Positions 1-9,745 are shown, counted from the stretch's first letter. The stretch: 44,922 nt of DNA from an uncultured Clostridia bacterium (GCA_947629855.1 CANRFI010000005.1:1-44922), one strand, 5' to 3'. Numbers and translations are program-made. Notes: generated from the sequence alone by a model not told the origin.

Positions 1-2
1 TT

Positions 3-404
3 TTATCTCTTACTAAATTGTGGAGCTTTTCTAGCTTTTTTAAGACCATATTTCTTTCTTTCTTTCATACGAGGATCTCTTGTTAAAAATCCATTTGATT
101 TTAAAACTGGTCTATATTCAGAGTTTGCTTCGTTTAAAGCTCTAGCTAATCCGTGGCGGATTGCTCCTGCTTGACCTGTAAATCCTCCACCTTTTACTGT
201 GCAGATTACATCATATTTTGTAGTTGTATTTGTTACAGTTAACGGTTGTTTAACAATAACTTTTAATGTTTCTAATCCGAAAAATTCTTCAATATCTTTT
301 CCGTTGATTGTTATTTTTCCAGTTCCTTCTACTAATCTTACTCTAGCAATAGAACTTTTTCTTCTACCTGTACCATAAAAAACAATATTTTCTTTTTTAG
401 CCAT
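3..404 (-). CDS. rpsI: 30S ribosomal protein S9
   Basis: Complete 133-aa S9. It opens with the family start around [13 protein letters not shown] and ends in the basic tail [12 protein letters not shown], which reaches the decoding centre of the 30S subunit and contacts P-site tRNA. The start lies 1 base beyond the stop of rplM, the usual rplM-rpsI pair, so the two are co-transcribed from the promoter near position 960. Arginine is encoded by CGC in this gene (the IRHG segment), while the three CGG triplets in the gene fall out of frame across C-ending codons followed by glycine. Identification is certain from the sequence. Confidence 0.98.
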   Translation of the reverse strand: MAKKENIVFYGTGRRKSSIARVRLVEGTGKITINGKDIEEFFGLETLKVIVKQPLTVTNTTTKYDVICTVKGGGFTGQAGAIRHGLARALNEANSEYRPVLKSNGFLTRDPRMKERKKYGLKKARKAPQFSKR

Positions 405-405
405 T

Positions 406-843
406 TTATTTTACCTCCCATACTTCTGGTTTTTGTGCTTGATTTTCATGCTCACTTCCTGCATAGACTCTTAATTTTTTAATTTGCATTCTTCCTAAAG
501 AGTTATGAGGTAACATTCCTTTAATAGCTAAAGTCATTGCTTTTTCAGGATTTTTTTCAAGCATTACTTTGGCAGGAACTTCTTTCATTCCTCCAATATA
601 ACCTGAATGATGCCTATACATTTTTTGATTTAATTTATTTCCTGTTAAAATAGCGTCTTTACAATTTAATATAATAACGTGATCACCTGTATCAATATTT
701 GGTGTATAAGTTGGCTTATGTTTTCCTCTTAATAATTTAGCAGCTTCTGTTGCAACTCTACCAAGTGGCTTGTTAGCTGCATCAATGATATACCATTTGC
801 TTTCAACCTCTCCGCATTTGGCACTATATGTTGTATTATTCAT
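406..843 (-). CDS. rplM: 50S ribosomal protein L13
   Basis: Complete 145-aa L13, an early-assembly protein of the 50S subunit. Family features seen are the segment [17 protein letters not shown] near residues 17-33, [12 protein letters not shown] near 50-60 and [10 protein letters not shown] near 110-119. It is the first gene of the rplM-rpsI operon and has a good Shine-Dalgarno (AGGAGGG) 10 bases before the ATG. The 5' region contains a hairpin and a near-consensus promoter (separate entries), consistent with the L13 autoregulatory leaders known in Firmicutes. Confidence 0.98.
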   Translation of the reverse strand: MNNTTYSAKCGEVESKWYIIDAANKPLGRVATEAAKLLRGKHKPTYTPNIDTGDHVIILNCKDAILTGNKLNQKMYRHHSGYIGGMKEVPAKVMLEKNPEKAMTLAIKGMLPHNSLGRMQIKKLRVYAGSEHENQAQKPEVWEVK

Positions 844-892
844 GGTAATAAATACCCTCCTATTTCTTTTTTTATTTGTTTACAAGAGCTTC

Positions 893-924
893 AATTTAAA
901 ACCACCGGGGAGAAGTTTTAAATT
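893..924 (-). promoter_or_regulatory. Candidate L13 leader hairpin upstream of rplM
   Basis: A perfect 10-bp inverted repeat (AATTTAAAAC / GTTTTAAATT) flanks a 12-base GC-rich loop in the rplM 5' untranslated region. It lies between the promoter and the Shine-Dalgarno. Firmicute rplM genes are known to carry an L13-binding leader; the position fits, but I cannot confirm a match to the published consensus by eye. The stretch 844-1144 otherwise holds only this leader and two divergent promoters. Confidence 0.55.
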
Positions 925-944
925 AATACTCCATAGCGTAGACT

Positions 945-973
945 ATTATATTATAAAATAGCACTTTTGTCAA
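945..973 (-). promoter_or_regulatory. Sigma-A promoter of rplM-rpsI
   Basis: TTGACA at 973-968 and TATAAT at 950-945 with a 17-base spacer: both hexamers are perfect matches, fitting a highly expressed ribosomal-protein operon. Confidence 0.85.
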
Positions 974-1067
974 TAATTTTAGCAAAAATGTTAAGTAAAA
1001 TTTTGACTTATCTTAATCTTAACGTCCCAAATCCTACCTTCCCTAATGTAAAAAAAAAATGAAAAAC

Positions 1068-1096
1068 TTGACAAATTTTCCAAAAAAGAGTATACT
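1068..1096 (+). promoter_or_regulatory. Sigma-A promoter of the NlpC/P60 gene
   Basis: TTGACA at 1068-1073 and TATACT at 1091-1096, spacer 17 bases, about 50 bases before the start codon at 1145. Confidence 0.8.
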
Positions 1097-1144
1097 AAAT
1101 ATGTTGGTCAAAGAATATAATATATTATCAAAAGGAGCAAAAAA

Positions 1145-2467
1145 ATGAAAAGTAAAATGAATATAAAAAGCATTGTAATCTTGGCAGCCGTAAGTTTAAT
1201 CAGTTTGTTTTTTATAAATATGAGTTTTGCTGCAAATACAGGAAAAATAACTGTTGAAACAGCAAACCTTAGGGAAACAGCAGATGAAGAATCAAAAATA
1301 CTAGAGCAACTTTCTATGGATAAAGAAGTAGAAATAATAGAAAAAGTAGGAAATTGGTACAAGGTAAAAGCAAATGGCATAACAGGATATATAAGAGAAG
1401 ATTTACTAGATGTGAAAGAAATTTCAAACCAAACAGAAAATCAAAATACTCAAGAAAATCAAACAACAGTAGAACCAGAAAATCAAGAAGAACCAAAACA
1501 AGAAGACACAACACCAACAGAGCAAACCAATACAGAATCAAATAAAAGATATGTAACAGAAGATGTAAAACTAAAAATTGTGCCAGTAATCAATGCAACT
1601 GACATTATAGAAGTTAAAAAAGATGCTGAAGTTACTATAATCGAAGAAATAAATGATTGGGTATGTATTGAAACAGAAACAACAAAAGGATGGATTAGAA
1701 AAGAAAAACTAGCAGAAAATAAAGTTTCTGAACAAGAAACAACACCTGAACAAACACCAGACAATACAAATACTCAAACACAAGCAGTAAATAAAACTTT
1801 ATATATAAAAAATACAAGTGTTAATGTAAGACAACAATCAAATACTTCATCAGAAGTTGTAACAACATTAACAATGAATACATCAGTTAATGTAACAGAA
1901 GAATTAAGTAACGGATGGAGCAAGGTAAAAGTAAATGGAGTAGAAGGATATATTTTATCTTCTTTACTATCAACTGAAAAACAAGCAACATCAAGAAGTC
2001 AAACAACTCCAAGACAAGCAAACAATAAAACAATAACTACATCAACAACAGCTACTACATCAAATACAACTGCAAAGGTAGCAACAAGTACTGCACCAGC
2101 AGCACCAGGAAAGGCATCTACTGTAGTAGAAACAGCAAAACAATATATTGGATATAAATATGTATATGGTGGAACAACTCCAAGTGGATTTGACTGTTCA
2201 GGATTTACTTCTTATGTATATAAATTACACGGAATTAGTTTAAGTAGAACATCACAAGCACAATTTAAAAATGGTGTAGCAGTAGCAAAAAGTAATTTAC
2301 AACCAGGTGATTTAGTATTCTTCTATAAAGGAATTAGCCACGTTGGAATATACATTGGTGGAGGAAAATTCATACACGCTTCAAACTCTAGAACAGGAGT
2401 AATAATTAGTACATTATCTTCTGGTCACTATAGCAATAATTATGCTGGAGCAAGAAGAGTTTTATAA
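1145..2467 (+). CDS. Secreted SH3b / NlpC-P60 peptidoglycan endopeptidase
   Basis: Exported cell-wall hydrolase of 440 aa. Residues 1-30 form a signal peptide ending near FAA. Three bacterial SH3 repeats follow (about 34-88, 135-190 and 215-270), separated by Q/T/E-rich linkers, then a threonine-rich hinge. The C-terminal NlpC/P60 cysteine peptidase domain (about 325-440) carries Cys351 in the DCSGF motif, His399 in SHVGIYIGGG and His411 in FIHAS, the expected catalytic set. The family cleaves D-Glu/meso-DAP stem-peptide bonds; the SH3b domains bind the wall. It has its own promoter and sits upstream of comEC with no obvious functional link. The exact cleavage specificity is not readable from sequence. 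Confidence 0.95.
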   Translation: MKSKMNIKSIVILAAVSLISLFFINMSFAANTGKITVETANLRETADEESKILEQLSMDKEVEIIEKVGNWYKVKANGITGYIREDLLDVKEISNQTENQNTQENQTTVEPENQEEPKQEDTTPTEQTNTESNKRYVTEDVKLKIVPVINATDIIEVKKDAEVTIIEEINDWVCIETETTKGWIRKEKLAENKVSEQETTPEQTPDNTNTQTQAVNKTLYIKNTSVNVRQQSNTSSEVVTTLTMNTSVNVTEELSNGWSKVKVNGVEGYILSSLLSTEKQATSRSQTTPRQANNKTITTSTTATTSNTTAKVATSTAPAAPGKASTVVETAKQYIGYKYVYGGTTPSGFDCSGFTSYVYKLHGISLSRTSQAQFKNGVAVAKSNLQPGDLVFFYKGISHVGIYIGGGKFIHASNSRTGVIISTLSSGHYSNNYAGARRVL

Positions 2468-2511
2468 AAATAAAAAAGCAATTAAAAACAGGAGGAAATT
2501 TTAAGTTTAAT

Positions 2512-4966
2512 TTGAAAAAAAGACCAATTTTAATTGCAGTAATAGGATATATAATAGGTATATTGTGGGGACTATACTTAAAAAATAGTATAGTTCCTTT
2601 TTATATCCTAACAATTGCAATTTATTTCATTTATAAAAGTTTTTTAAAAAACAATCAAAAACAATTTAAATTATTGTCATTTAAGCATTATTCAAAATAT
2701 TTAAAATTAATGGTTAATAAAACAGCAATTTTAATTTTAATATCTTTTTCTATTATATCTAATATCATAGTGTTAAATCAGAATAGTATATATGAAAATT
2801 CTTATCAAGACGGGCAAAATGTGAAAATAGAAGGAATTGTAATTAGTCAAAAAATAGAAAAATCTTATTGCAATTTATATAAAATTAAAGTATTAAATAA
2901 TAAAAATTTTAATATGTATATTCAAATAGAAAAAAGTGAAAAAGACTTAGAATATGGTGATAAAATAAAAATATGGGGAGTATATAAAAAGCCATCTATA
3001 CAAAGAAATTATGGCGGATATGATGAAAGCAAATACTTAAAAACATTGAAAATACTTGGAAAAGTAAAAGTAAATAAAATGCAAATAGAAGCAAAAAGTC
3101 AAGAAAAACTTATTTTACAATTTGCAGATCAAATAAATTTTCAAATAAAAAAAAATATAGATAAATCTTTTAATAAAGAAAACTCTGCAATACTAAAAGG
3201 ATTATTATTAGGAGATAAGCAAGATATTGAAGATGAAATAAAACAAGATTTTCAAACAACTAATATTTCTCATATATTAGCAATATCAGGGATGCACATT
3301 AGTTATATAATAATTGGAATACAATTATTGTTTCAAAAATGGCTTGGAAAAAGGAAAACTAAAATAATAACAATAAGTTTTTTAATACTTTATATTTTAA
3401 TTACAGGTTTTTCTGCTTCTACATTTAGAGCAACTATAATGGGTATTTTACTAATGTCATCAAGTCTATTTTATAGGAAAAATGATATTTGGAATGCAAT
3501 TGCAATTTCGATATTTTTTATTTTAATTTATAATCCTTTTTTAATTTTAGATATTGGATTACAACTTTCTTATTTAGGAACAGTCGGAATAATTTTATTT
3601 CAAAAAGTAGTTTTATCAAAATTAAGACAAATAAAGTTAAAAAAAGAATCAAAATTATTTGATAATATAAAGAAAATTTTATCGGTTACTATTTCAGCTC
3701 AAATTATGATATTTCCAGTAATGATATATTATTTTCATACAGTAGGAACTTATTTCTTGATAGCTAATTTGCTTGTTAGCATAATAATTGGACCAATTGT
3801 TGTTGTATCTTTTATTTTTATTTGTTTATCTTTAATTTGTTTTCCACTAATAAAAATAATTAAATTTCCAATAGAAATTGGACTTGAAGTTTTAAGTCTC
3901 ATTTCTAAAATAGGAAGATTACCATTTTCAAAATTCTACATTATAACACCAAGTATTTATAGCATTATTATATATTTAATATTTATAGTTATAATAAAGT
4001 GCATTTACGAAATTTATCATACAAATTATTTAAGTGCAACTCAAAAAAGAATAAAAAATTTAATTGCTTTATTTAGATACAAATTTAATCAAAAAAAGAA
4101 AAAATATTTATTAATTTTAACAATTTTTTTAATCTTAACAGCTTGTTTTCAATTCATACCAAAAAATTTAAAAATTCATTTTGTTGATGTTGGACAAGGA
4201 GATTGTACTTTTATTATTACCCCTCAAAATAAAACAATATTAATAGATGGTGGTGGAAGCTTATTAGAAGACTTTGATGTAGGTAAAAAAATTTTAATTC
4301 CATATTTATTAAACAAAGGATATAACTACTTAGACTATGTAATAATTAGTCATTTTGACCAAGACCATATAGGTGGGATTATGACTATTTTAGAAGAATT
4401 AAGTGTAAAAAATATAGTAATAGGTAAGCAATATCAGGATTGTGAAAATTATAAGAAATTTTTAAACATTGTGAAAGAAAAAAAGATAAAAGTAAATGTG
4501 GTAGAAAAAGGAAGTAAAATACATATTGAAAAAAAATTATATTTTGATGTATTGTGGCCAAATTCTTCACAGATAGTTTCAGAAAATTCCATAAATAATA
4601 ATGCACTAGTATGTAAATTATTTTATAAAAATTTTACTATGCTTTTTACTGGTGATATTGAAGAAGAAGCAGAAAAATTACTTATATCTCAATATAAGAA
4701 TACAGATTATTTAAAATCTACTATTCTAAAAGTAGCGCATCACGGTTCAAAAACATCTTCTGCTAAAGATTTTTTAGATTTAGTTAATCCTAAAATTGCT
4801 CTAATAGGTGTTGGAAAAAATAATAATTTTGGACATCCAAATGAAGAAACAATAAAAAAATTAGAAAATTTACGGTACAAAAATTTTTAGAACTGATGAA
4901 GATGGAGAAATAGATATTGAAGTAGATAGTAAAGAAAATATTAAAACCAAAAAATTTATCAAATAG
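2512..4966 (+). CDS. comEC: ComEC/Rec2 competence DNA channel (one CGG +1 shift)
   Basis: Integral membrane channel thought to pass single-stranded DNA into the cell during transformation. The start appears to be a TTG 14 bases after AGGAGGAAA. An N-terminal helix pair and soluble domain are followed by the polytopic Competence domain (about residues 225-500) and a C-terminal metallo-beta-lactamase-like domain from about 555, with HFVDVGQGDC, DGGG, SHFDQDHIGG and HHGSKTSS. The zero frame stops at 4890. Skipping the C of the in-frame CGG at 4873-4875 gives Gly788 and 29 further residues (TKIFRTDEDG...) to a TAG at 4964-4966, for 817 aa. The extra tail matches the usual ComEC C-terminus (FRTDEDG then I-V repeats). 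No pilus or comEA genes are adjacent. Confidence 0.93.
4873..4875 (+). other. In-frame CGG +1 frameshift site in comEC
   Basis: TTA-CGG-TAC in the incoming frame becomes TTA-(C)-GGT-ACA. Read as Arg, translation would stop four codons later, losing the conserved FRTDEDG tail; the shifted frame gives Gly788. Confidence 0.88.
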
Positions 4967-5032
4967 AATTTGTATAAATTTAACAAAAACCGTAAATACT
5001 ACAAAAAAGAGTATTAAAGGAGAGTTAAGCTT

Positions 5033-5629
5033 ATGAATAAAGTAATAATAGCAATGATAGCGATAATTGTAATTATAAGTGCTGTATTTACAGCATTTGC
5101 TATCTTAAAGCCAAATAGGCAAGAAACTATGCAAGAGGAAACTGAAATTGCAGAAGAAGAAATTTTAGATGATTGTACAGATGAATATGAAATGATGAAT
5201 CAAGAAACAAAAGTGACAAATTCTGAAGAAGAAAAAACATCACCAAATTGTTCACTTGAAATAAAAACATATTTTAAAGGTTGCCAACATATAACAAGAC
5301 AGTATTCTAATTTACCAGAAAACTTAGTTAATTTAGCTAAAGACGAAATACAAGAAATATATCCAGACTATATGATTCAAAGCTTTTCAAGCAATGAAAT
5401 TGTTTTATATAACCAAAAAGAAGGATCTTGTGGAGAACATTACCTAGTTAAAAGTGAAAATGGAATAGTTTCTATATATAAAGTTTTAGAAGATGGAAAT
5501 TTGGAAAAAATAGAAGATACTAAAATTAGTATAGAATATTTACCAGAAACAGATAAAACTAATATGGAAAAGGGAATAGAGGTAAATGGCAAACAAAATT
5601 TAAATCAATTATTAGAGGATTTTGAATAA
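5033..5629 (+). CDS. Membrane-anchored protein with BofC C-terminal-like domain
   Basis: 198 aa: one N-terminal membrane segment (about residues 4-26), an acidic linker rich in E/D/T (30-70), then an exported domain (about 75-160) containing a CQHITRQY segment, IYPDYMIQSF, NEIVLYNQKEGSCGEHY and GIVSIYKV. This spacing of a Cys-containing strand, a 'conserved W/Y-x-I' strand and a final bypass-of-forespore-like strand resembles the BofC C-terminal domain found in many Clostridia. BofC in Bacillus restrains SpoIVB signalling; whether this protein has that role is inference. It has a good Shine-Dalgarno (AAAGGAGAG) and ends at a bidirectional terminator shared with pgsA. Confidence 0.65.
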   Translation: MNKVIIAMIAIIVIISAVFTAFAILKPNRQETMQEETEIAEEEILDDCTDEYEMMNQETKVTNSEEEKTSPNCSLEIKTYFKGCQHITRQYSNLPENLVNLAKDEIQEIYPDYMIQSFSSNEIVLYNQKEGSCGEHYLVKSENGIVSIYKVLEDGNLEKIEDTKISIEYLPETDKTNMEKGIEVNGKQNLNQLLEDFE

Positions 5630-5633
5630 ATAA

Positions 5634-5669
5634 AAAAGGATTTACTAATATATAATAGCAAATCCTTTT
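5634..5669. terminator. Bidirectional intrinsic terminator
   Basis: AAAAGGATTT / AAATCCTTTT stem with a 16-base loop, A-tract before and T-rich run after, between two converging genes. Confidence 0.8.
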
Positions 5670-5674
5670 AAAAT

Positions 5675-6277
5675 TTATTTTTTCGTTTTTTCCTTTTTCT
5701 CCTTTTTGTCTATTGTAACTTCTTTTTTTAAATCTTGTTTATCGATAAATCCTTTTTTATACAAATCTTTTACATACATTATTAAAGAAAAAATTGTAGA
5801 TACTAAAGCTAAAGTAAATAAACCTAAATCTAAATTTCTCCAAATACCAGTAATTTCATATTGTTTGAATAAAAGAGAAATTACAATAGCAATAAAAAAC
5901 ATTACAGTTGCAAGTTTTCCATACCATTTACTATATACTACAACATCTTTTCCATAAAGGAAAGAAGCTCCACAAATCATAATGAATTCTTTTAATAATA
6001 CTATTAATAAGATCCAAATTGGTATAATATTAGTAAATACAAGTGATGCAAGAGTAGCAATTTGCGTTAATTTATCAGCAAGAGGATCCATTAACTTTCC
6101 AAAATTAGAAATTAAATTAAATTTTCTTGCAATAAAACCATCTGCGATATCAGTTAATCCAGAAATTGTGAAAAACACAAATGCTAATATATAATTGCCT
6201 GTAAAAATATAAAATATAATCAATGGTATTAATAAAAATCGAATTACAGTTAAAATATTTGGTATATGTTTCAACAT
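5675..6277 (-). CDS. pgsA: CDP-diacylglycerol-glycerol-3-phosphate 3-phosphatidyltransferase
   Basis: Membrane enzyme (200 aa) that makes phosphatidylglycerophosphate, the committed step to phosphatidylglycerol. The CDP-alcohol phosphotransferase signature D-x2-D-G-x2-A-R-x8-G-x3-D-x3-D is fully present at about residues 43-70 (DIADGFIARKF ... GKLMDPLADK). The N-terminal LPNxLTxxR-type start appears as IPNILTVIRF. About five hydrophobic helices follow and the C-terminus is a lysine-rich tail. It lies 10 bases downstream of the clpC-like gene on the same strand and has its own Shine-Dalgarno (GGAGAAG), so it is probably co-transcribed. Confidence 0.96.
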   Translation of the reverse strand: MLKHIPNILTVIRFLLIPLIIFYIFTGNYILAFVFFTISGLTDIADGFIARKFNLISNFGKLMDPLADKLTQIATLASLVFTNIIPIWILLIVLLKEFIMICGASFLYGKDVVVYSKWYGKLATVMFFIAIVISLLFKQYEITGIWRNLDLGLFTLALVSTIFSLIMYVKDLYKKGFIDKQDLKKEVTIDKKEKKEKTKK

Positions 6278-6287
6278 AAATCTTCTC

Positions 6288-8675
6288 CTATTTTACTTCG
6301 AATTTTAGTTTATAATCTTCTACATTTACTACAACTTTATTTCCATCTACAAGCTCTTCTCGTAATATCATTTCTGCAAGTTCATCATCAATATATTTTT
6401 GAATAGCTCTTCTTAAAGGTCTTGCACCAAATTTTGTATCAGTTCCTTTTTGTAAAATAAAATCTTTTGCTAAATTTGTGAATTCAATTTTAATATCTTT
6501 TTCTTTTAATGCATTTATTGTATCATTTAGCATTAAATCAACAATTTGTAGTAATTGTTCTTTTGTTAAAGAGTCAAATGCAACAATTTCATCAACTCTG
6601 TTTAAAAATTCAGGTCTAAATACATCTTTTAAACTATCTAAAATTTTGTTTTTATTAATTGTTCCTCCACCGAAGCCGATAGAATTATTATTTAAGTTTG
6701 ATCCTGCGTTAGATGTCATAATAATTATAGTATTTGCAAAACTAACAGTATTTCCTTGACTATCTGTTAATTTGCCATCATCTAATACTTGAAGAAGTAT
6801 ATTAAATACGTCTGGATGTGCTTTTTCAATTTCATCTAATAAAATAATTGAATAAGGTTTTCTTTTTACTTTATCAGTTAATTGTCCAGCGTCATCATAT
6901 CCAACATATCCTGGAGGTGCACCAATTAATTTTGAAGTAGAATGACTTTCCATATATTCAGACATATCTACTCTTATGATAGAATCTTCACTTCCGAACA
7001 TTTCAAATGCAAGAGATTTAGCAAGTTCTGTTTTTCCAACACCAGTTGGACCGACAAATATAAAAGATGGTGGTCTTTTTGAACTTTGAAGTCCTGCACG
7101 ATTTCTTCTAATAGCTCTTGCTACACTACTAACTGCTTCTTCTTGACCAATAATTCTTTTATGAAGATTTGTTTCCAAATTTAATAATTTTTGAGTTTCT
7201 GCTTCTGTTATCTTTTTAACTGGTATTTTTGTCCAGCTTTCGATTACATTTGCAATATCTTGAATTGTAATTTGTTTTAATTTCATTTTGCTATTTAATT
7301 TATCAATTTCTTCAATTAATTGGCATTCACGAGTTTTTAAATCAGCTGCTTTTTGATAATCTTCTGTAGAATCTGCAGCTATTACTTCTTCTTTTTCTGA
7401 TTGAACACTAACTAATTCTTGTTTTAGCATTTCTAATTTATATAGGTCTTTATTTTCTAAATTAATTCTAGAACAAGCCTCGTCTAATATATCGATTGCT
7501 TTATCTGGTAAAAACCTATCATGAATGTATTTTTCAGACATTATAACTGTTTGACGAATTACATCTGAAGAGATTTTTACTTTATGATACTCTTCGTAAT
7601 ATTTTTTTATTCCTTCCAAAATTCCAATAGAGTCATCAACTGTTGGTTCTTCTACTAAAATTTGTTGAAATCTTCTCTCTAATGCGGAATCTTTTTCAAT
7701 ATATTTACGATATTCTTTTAAAGTAGTTGTTCCAATTAATTGAATTTCTCCATTTGATAATGCAGGTTTTAAAATATTTGCAGCATTCATAGAATGTTCT
7801 CCATCACCTGCACCAATGATATTATGGATTTCATCAATAACTAAAATAATATTTCCATATTCTCTACATTCATCAATAATGCCCTTCATTCGAGATTCAA
7901 ATTGACCTCTAAATTGTGTACCTGCAATTACAGCAGTCATGTCTAATAAGTAAACCTCTTTGTTTAATAGTTTTGCAGGAACATTTTGATTTGCAATTTT
8001 TATTGCTAATCCTTGAGCAATTGCAGTTTTACCAACTCCAGGTTCACCTATTAAACAAGGATTATTTTTAGAACGTCTATTTAAAATTTGAATCATTCTT
8101 TGGATTTCTTTATCACGACCAATCACAAGGTCAAGTTCATTATTTTTTGCTTTAATTGTTAAATTAGTGCCATATGTGTCTAAAAACTTTTTTCTTTTAT
8201 TTTTAATATTTTTCTTTTTCTCTATTTTTACTTTTTTTCTAGAACCGATTGGTTCTTCTTGTTCTTCTCTATCCTTGTTATTTTGATTATTAGCAAACAT
8301 ATTAGAAAAAATAGAACCAAGGGGAATTGCTGCCCCTGTTATTTTATGTGGTGGCTCATCAGGATCATCACTAGCTTCAGTATTTTCAAAAGTGATAGCA
8401 CCATCTATATTTTCAATGTCTTCTAAATTAATATTTTCTGCTAAGTCTTTAAAAATATTTTCAAATTGTTTTGTCATATCAGATAAATTTACTTTATCTT
8501 TAGATAAAATATCACTTTGCTTAGATAATACTTCAATTGGATCAATGCCTTTTTTCTTAGCACAATCATAGCAATATCCTTCAAGTGTTTCTTTACCATT
8601 TTCTATTTTTTTATAAAAAAGTATTGCTGGTTTTTTATTACATTCTGAACATAACATAACTTTAAAATTCCTCAT
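6288..8675 (-). CDS. clpC: ClpC-type AAA+ unfoldase with McsA-like zinc-finger N-terminus
   Basis: 795-aa Hsp100 unfoldase that would feed substrates to ClpP. Two AAA+ modules: Walker A GEPGVGKT at 210-217 with LVIDEIH, and GPTGVGKT at 542-549 with ILLDEIEKAH, plus sensor/arginine-finger segments and a UVR-like middle domain (about 405-460). Instead of the usual Clp-N double repeat, the first 45 residues carry CSECNKK...GYCYDCAKKKG, a four-cysteine zinc-binding motif like that of McsA. The start is ambiguous: ATG at 8675, or the ATG at 8657 (MLCSECNKK), which is preceded by GAGG. A TTGACT/TATGAT promoter lies upstream. No ctsR, mcsA or mcsB gene is nearby. Confidence 0.92.
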   Translation of the reverse strand: MRNFKVMLCSECNKKPAILFYKKIENGKETLEGYCYDCAKKKGIDPIEVLSKQSDILSKDKVNLSDMTKQFENIFKDLAENINLEDIENIDGAITFENTEASDDPDEPPHKITGAAIPLGSIFSNMFANNQNNKDREEQEEPIGSRKKVKIEKKKNIKNKRKKFLDTYGTNLTIKAKNNELDLVIGRDKEIQRMIQILNRRSKNNPCLIGEPGVGKTAIAQGLAIKIANQNVPAKLLNKEVYLLDMTAVIAGTQFRGQFESRMKGIIDECREYGNIILVIDEIHNIIGAGDGEHSMNAANILKPALSNGEIQLIGTTTLKEYRKYIEKDSALERRFQQILVEEPTVDDSIGILEGIKKYYEEYHKVKISSDVIRQTVIMSEKYIHDRFLPDKAIDILDEACSRINLENKDLYKLEMLKQELVSVQSEKEEVIAADSTEDYQKAADLKTRECQLIEEIDKLNSKMKLKQITIQDIANVIESWTKIPVKKITEAETQKLLNLETNLHKRIIGQEEAVSSVARAIRRNRAGLQSSKRPPSFIFVGPTGVGKTELAKSLAFEMFGSEDSIIRVDMSEYMESHSTSKLIGAPPGYVGYDDAGQLTDKVKRKPYSIILLDEIEKAHPDVFNILLQVLDDGKLTDSQGNTVSFANTIIIMTSNAGSNLNNNSIGFGGGTINKNKILDSLKDVFRPEFLNRVDEIVAFDSLTKEQLLQIVDLMLNDTINALKEKDIKIEFTNLAKDFILQKGTDTKFGARPLRRAIQKYIDDELAEMILREELVDGNKVVVNVEDYKLKFEVK

Positions 8676-8699
8676 TTCTTTATAAAATTAATCTATATT

Positions 8700-8728
8700 A
8701 TCATACCGCAAAAATGTCAAATAGTCAA
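8700..8728 (-). promoter_or_regulatory. Promoter of the clpC-like gene
   Basis: TTGACT at 8728-8723, 17-base spacer, TATGAT at 8705-8700, 25 bases before the first ATG. Confidence 0.65.
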
Positions 8729-8793
8729 CTATTGATTATATAAACCTAAAAAAAATATGTAATGCTTAAAAATTTATAAAATCATAAAAATCG

Positions 8794-8822
8794 TTGATTA
8801 ATTTATTTTATAATGATATAAT
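8794..8822 (+). promoter_or_regulatory. Promoter of the RsiV-like gene
   Basis: TTGATT at 8794-8799, 17-base spacer, perfect TATAAT at 8817-8822. Confidence 0.75.
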
Positions 8823-8847
8823 TAATACATACTAATGAAAGGAGAAA

Positions 8848-8877
8848 ATGTTAGTATTCAAGACTAACATAAATTAA
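8848..8877 (+). other. Leader mini-ORF that is also a hairpin
   Basis: The only good Shine-Dalgarno upstream of the next gene (AAAGGAG at 8838-8844) precedes this 9-codon ORF rather than the gene itself. The ORF starts inside a perfect 8-bp inverted repeat (ATGTTAGT 8848-8855 / ACTAACAT 8863-8870, 7-base loop) and stops 5 bases before the main ATG. It could be a coupling leader peptide, or a hairpin that brings the Shine-Dalgarno towards the main start. Confidence 0.4.
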
Positions 8878-8882
8878 TAAAA

Positions 8883-9740
8883 ATGAAAGTAGTATTACCA
8901 GAAAATAAAATGAATAAAAAACAAATAATAATATATGTTTCAATTATAATTATATGTATTATTTCTATTATTATAGCTTTTTATGTTCAATTTTATGCCA
9001 GAATTGATATAAGTAGACTACTAGGATTTGAAAGTAAAGGGGAATTGGGAACTAAAAGTGAAGAACAAATTCAAACTTTGATAGCAAATTTTGATAAAGT
9101 TTTTACTAATAATATTCAATCAGATAATAATCAAATTAATTTTAATGCAATCGATAAAGAAAAGCCCATTGTTTATACTAAAATGTCAAAGAAGGAAAAT
9201 AAGTTAAATAGTTATAATGTAGAAGTTTATATACCTACTATTAATATACAAAATGAAAAAATAGACGAATATAATAAAGAAATTGAAGAATTTGTAAATA
9301 AAACTGATAGCATAATACAAAGCGAAAATAAAAATACTATATATACGGTAGAATATGGCGTAAACATAAAAGATGATATTTTATCATTAATAGTTAGGTC
9401 AAACTTAAAAGAAGGAACAAGTGCACAAAGAGTAATTGTACAAACATATAATTATGATTTAAGAAATAAAAAAGAAATTACTTTAGAAGAAGTTTTAAGG
9501 ATTGAAGGACTAGATAAGCTTAATGTACAAAACACAATAAAAACAGAAATACAAGAAGAACAAAATAAAGTAGAAGATTTAAAAGAATTAGGATATAATA
9601 TTTATAGCAGAGATATTGAAAATGATATGTATAAAATAGAAAATTCAACTCAATTTTATTTAACAGAAGATAATTTATATATTATTTACGCTTATGGAAA
9701 TGAAACATTTACAAGTGAAATGGATTTAGTTATTATATAA
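8883..9740 (+). CDS. Single-pass exported protein, RsiV/DUF3298-like
   Basis: 285 aa: a short cytoplasmic stretch, one membrane helix (about residues 16-40) and an outside domain of about 240 residues. The ending FYLTEDNLYIIYAYG...TSEMDLVII resembles the C-terminal DUF3298 half of RsiV-type proteins, with a DUF4163-like region before it (VYTKMSKKEN...). RsiV binds lysozyme as an anti-sigma factor in Bacillus; no sigma factor is adjacent here, so that role is not implied. The start ATG has no Shine-Dalgarno of its own; see the leader mini-ORF. A strong terminator follows. The assignment is by fold-like pattern only. Confidence 0.6.
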   Translation: MKVVLPENKMNKKQIIIYVSIIIICIISIIIAFYVQFYARIDISRLLGFESKGELGTKSEEQIQTLIANFDKVFTNNIQSDNNQINFNAIDKEKPIVYTKMSKKENKLNSYNVEVYIPTINIQNEKIDEYNKEIEEFVNKTDSIIQSENKNTIYTVEYGVNIKDDILSLIVRSNLKEGTSAQRVIVQTYNYDLRNKKEITLEEVLRIEGLDKLNVQNTIKTEIQEEQNKVEDLKELGYNIYSRDIENDMYKIENSTQFYLTEDNLYIIYAYGNETFTSEMDLVII

Positions 9741-9745
9741 AAACA

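Noticed and set aside
4873..4875. CGG sites as inteins, introns or classic -1 shift signals
   Set aside because: Only one base separates the frames, there is no inserted sequence, no A/T slippery heptamer and no obvious downstream stem at the sites.
8715..8730. CtsR operator upstream of the clpC-like gene (GTCAAA-TA-GTCAA)
   Set aside because: The two half-sites are 8 bases apart, not the roughly 10 of the CtsR heptad repeat, and they overlap the promoter by chance-like AT sequence.
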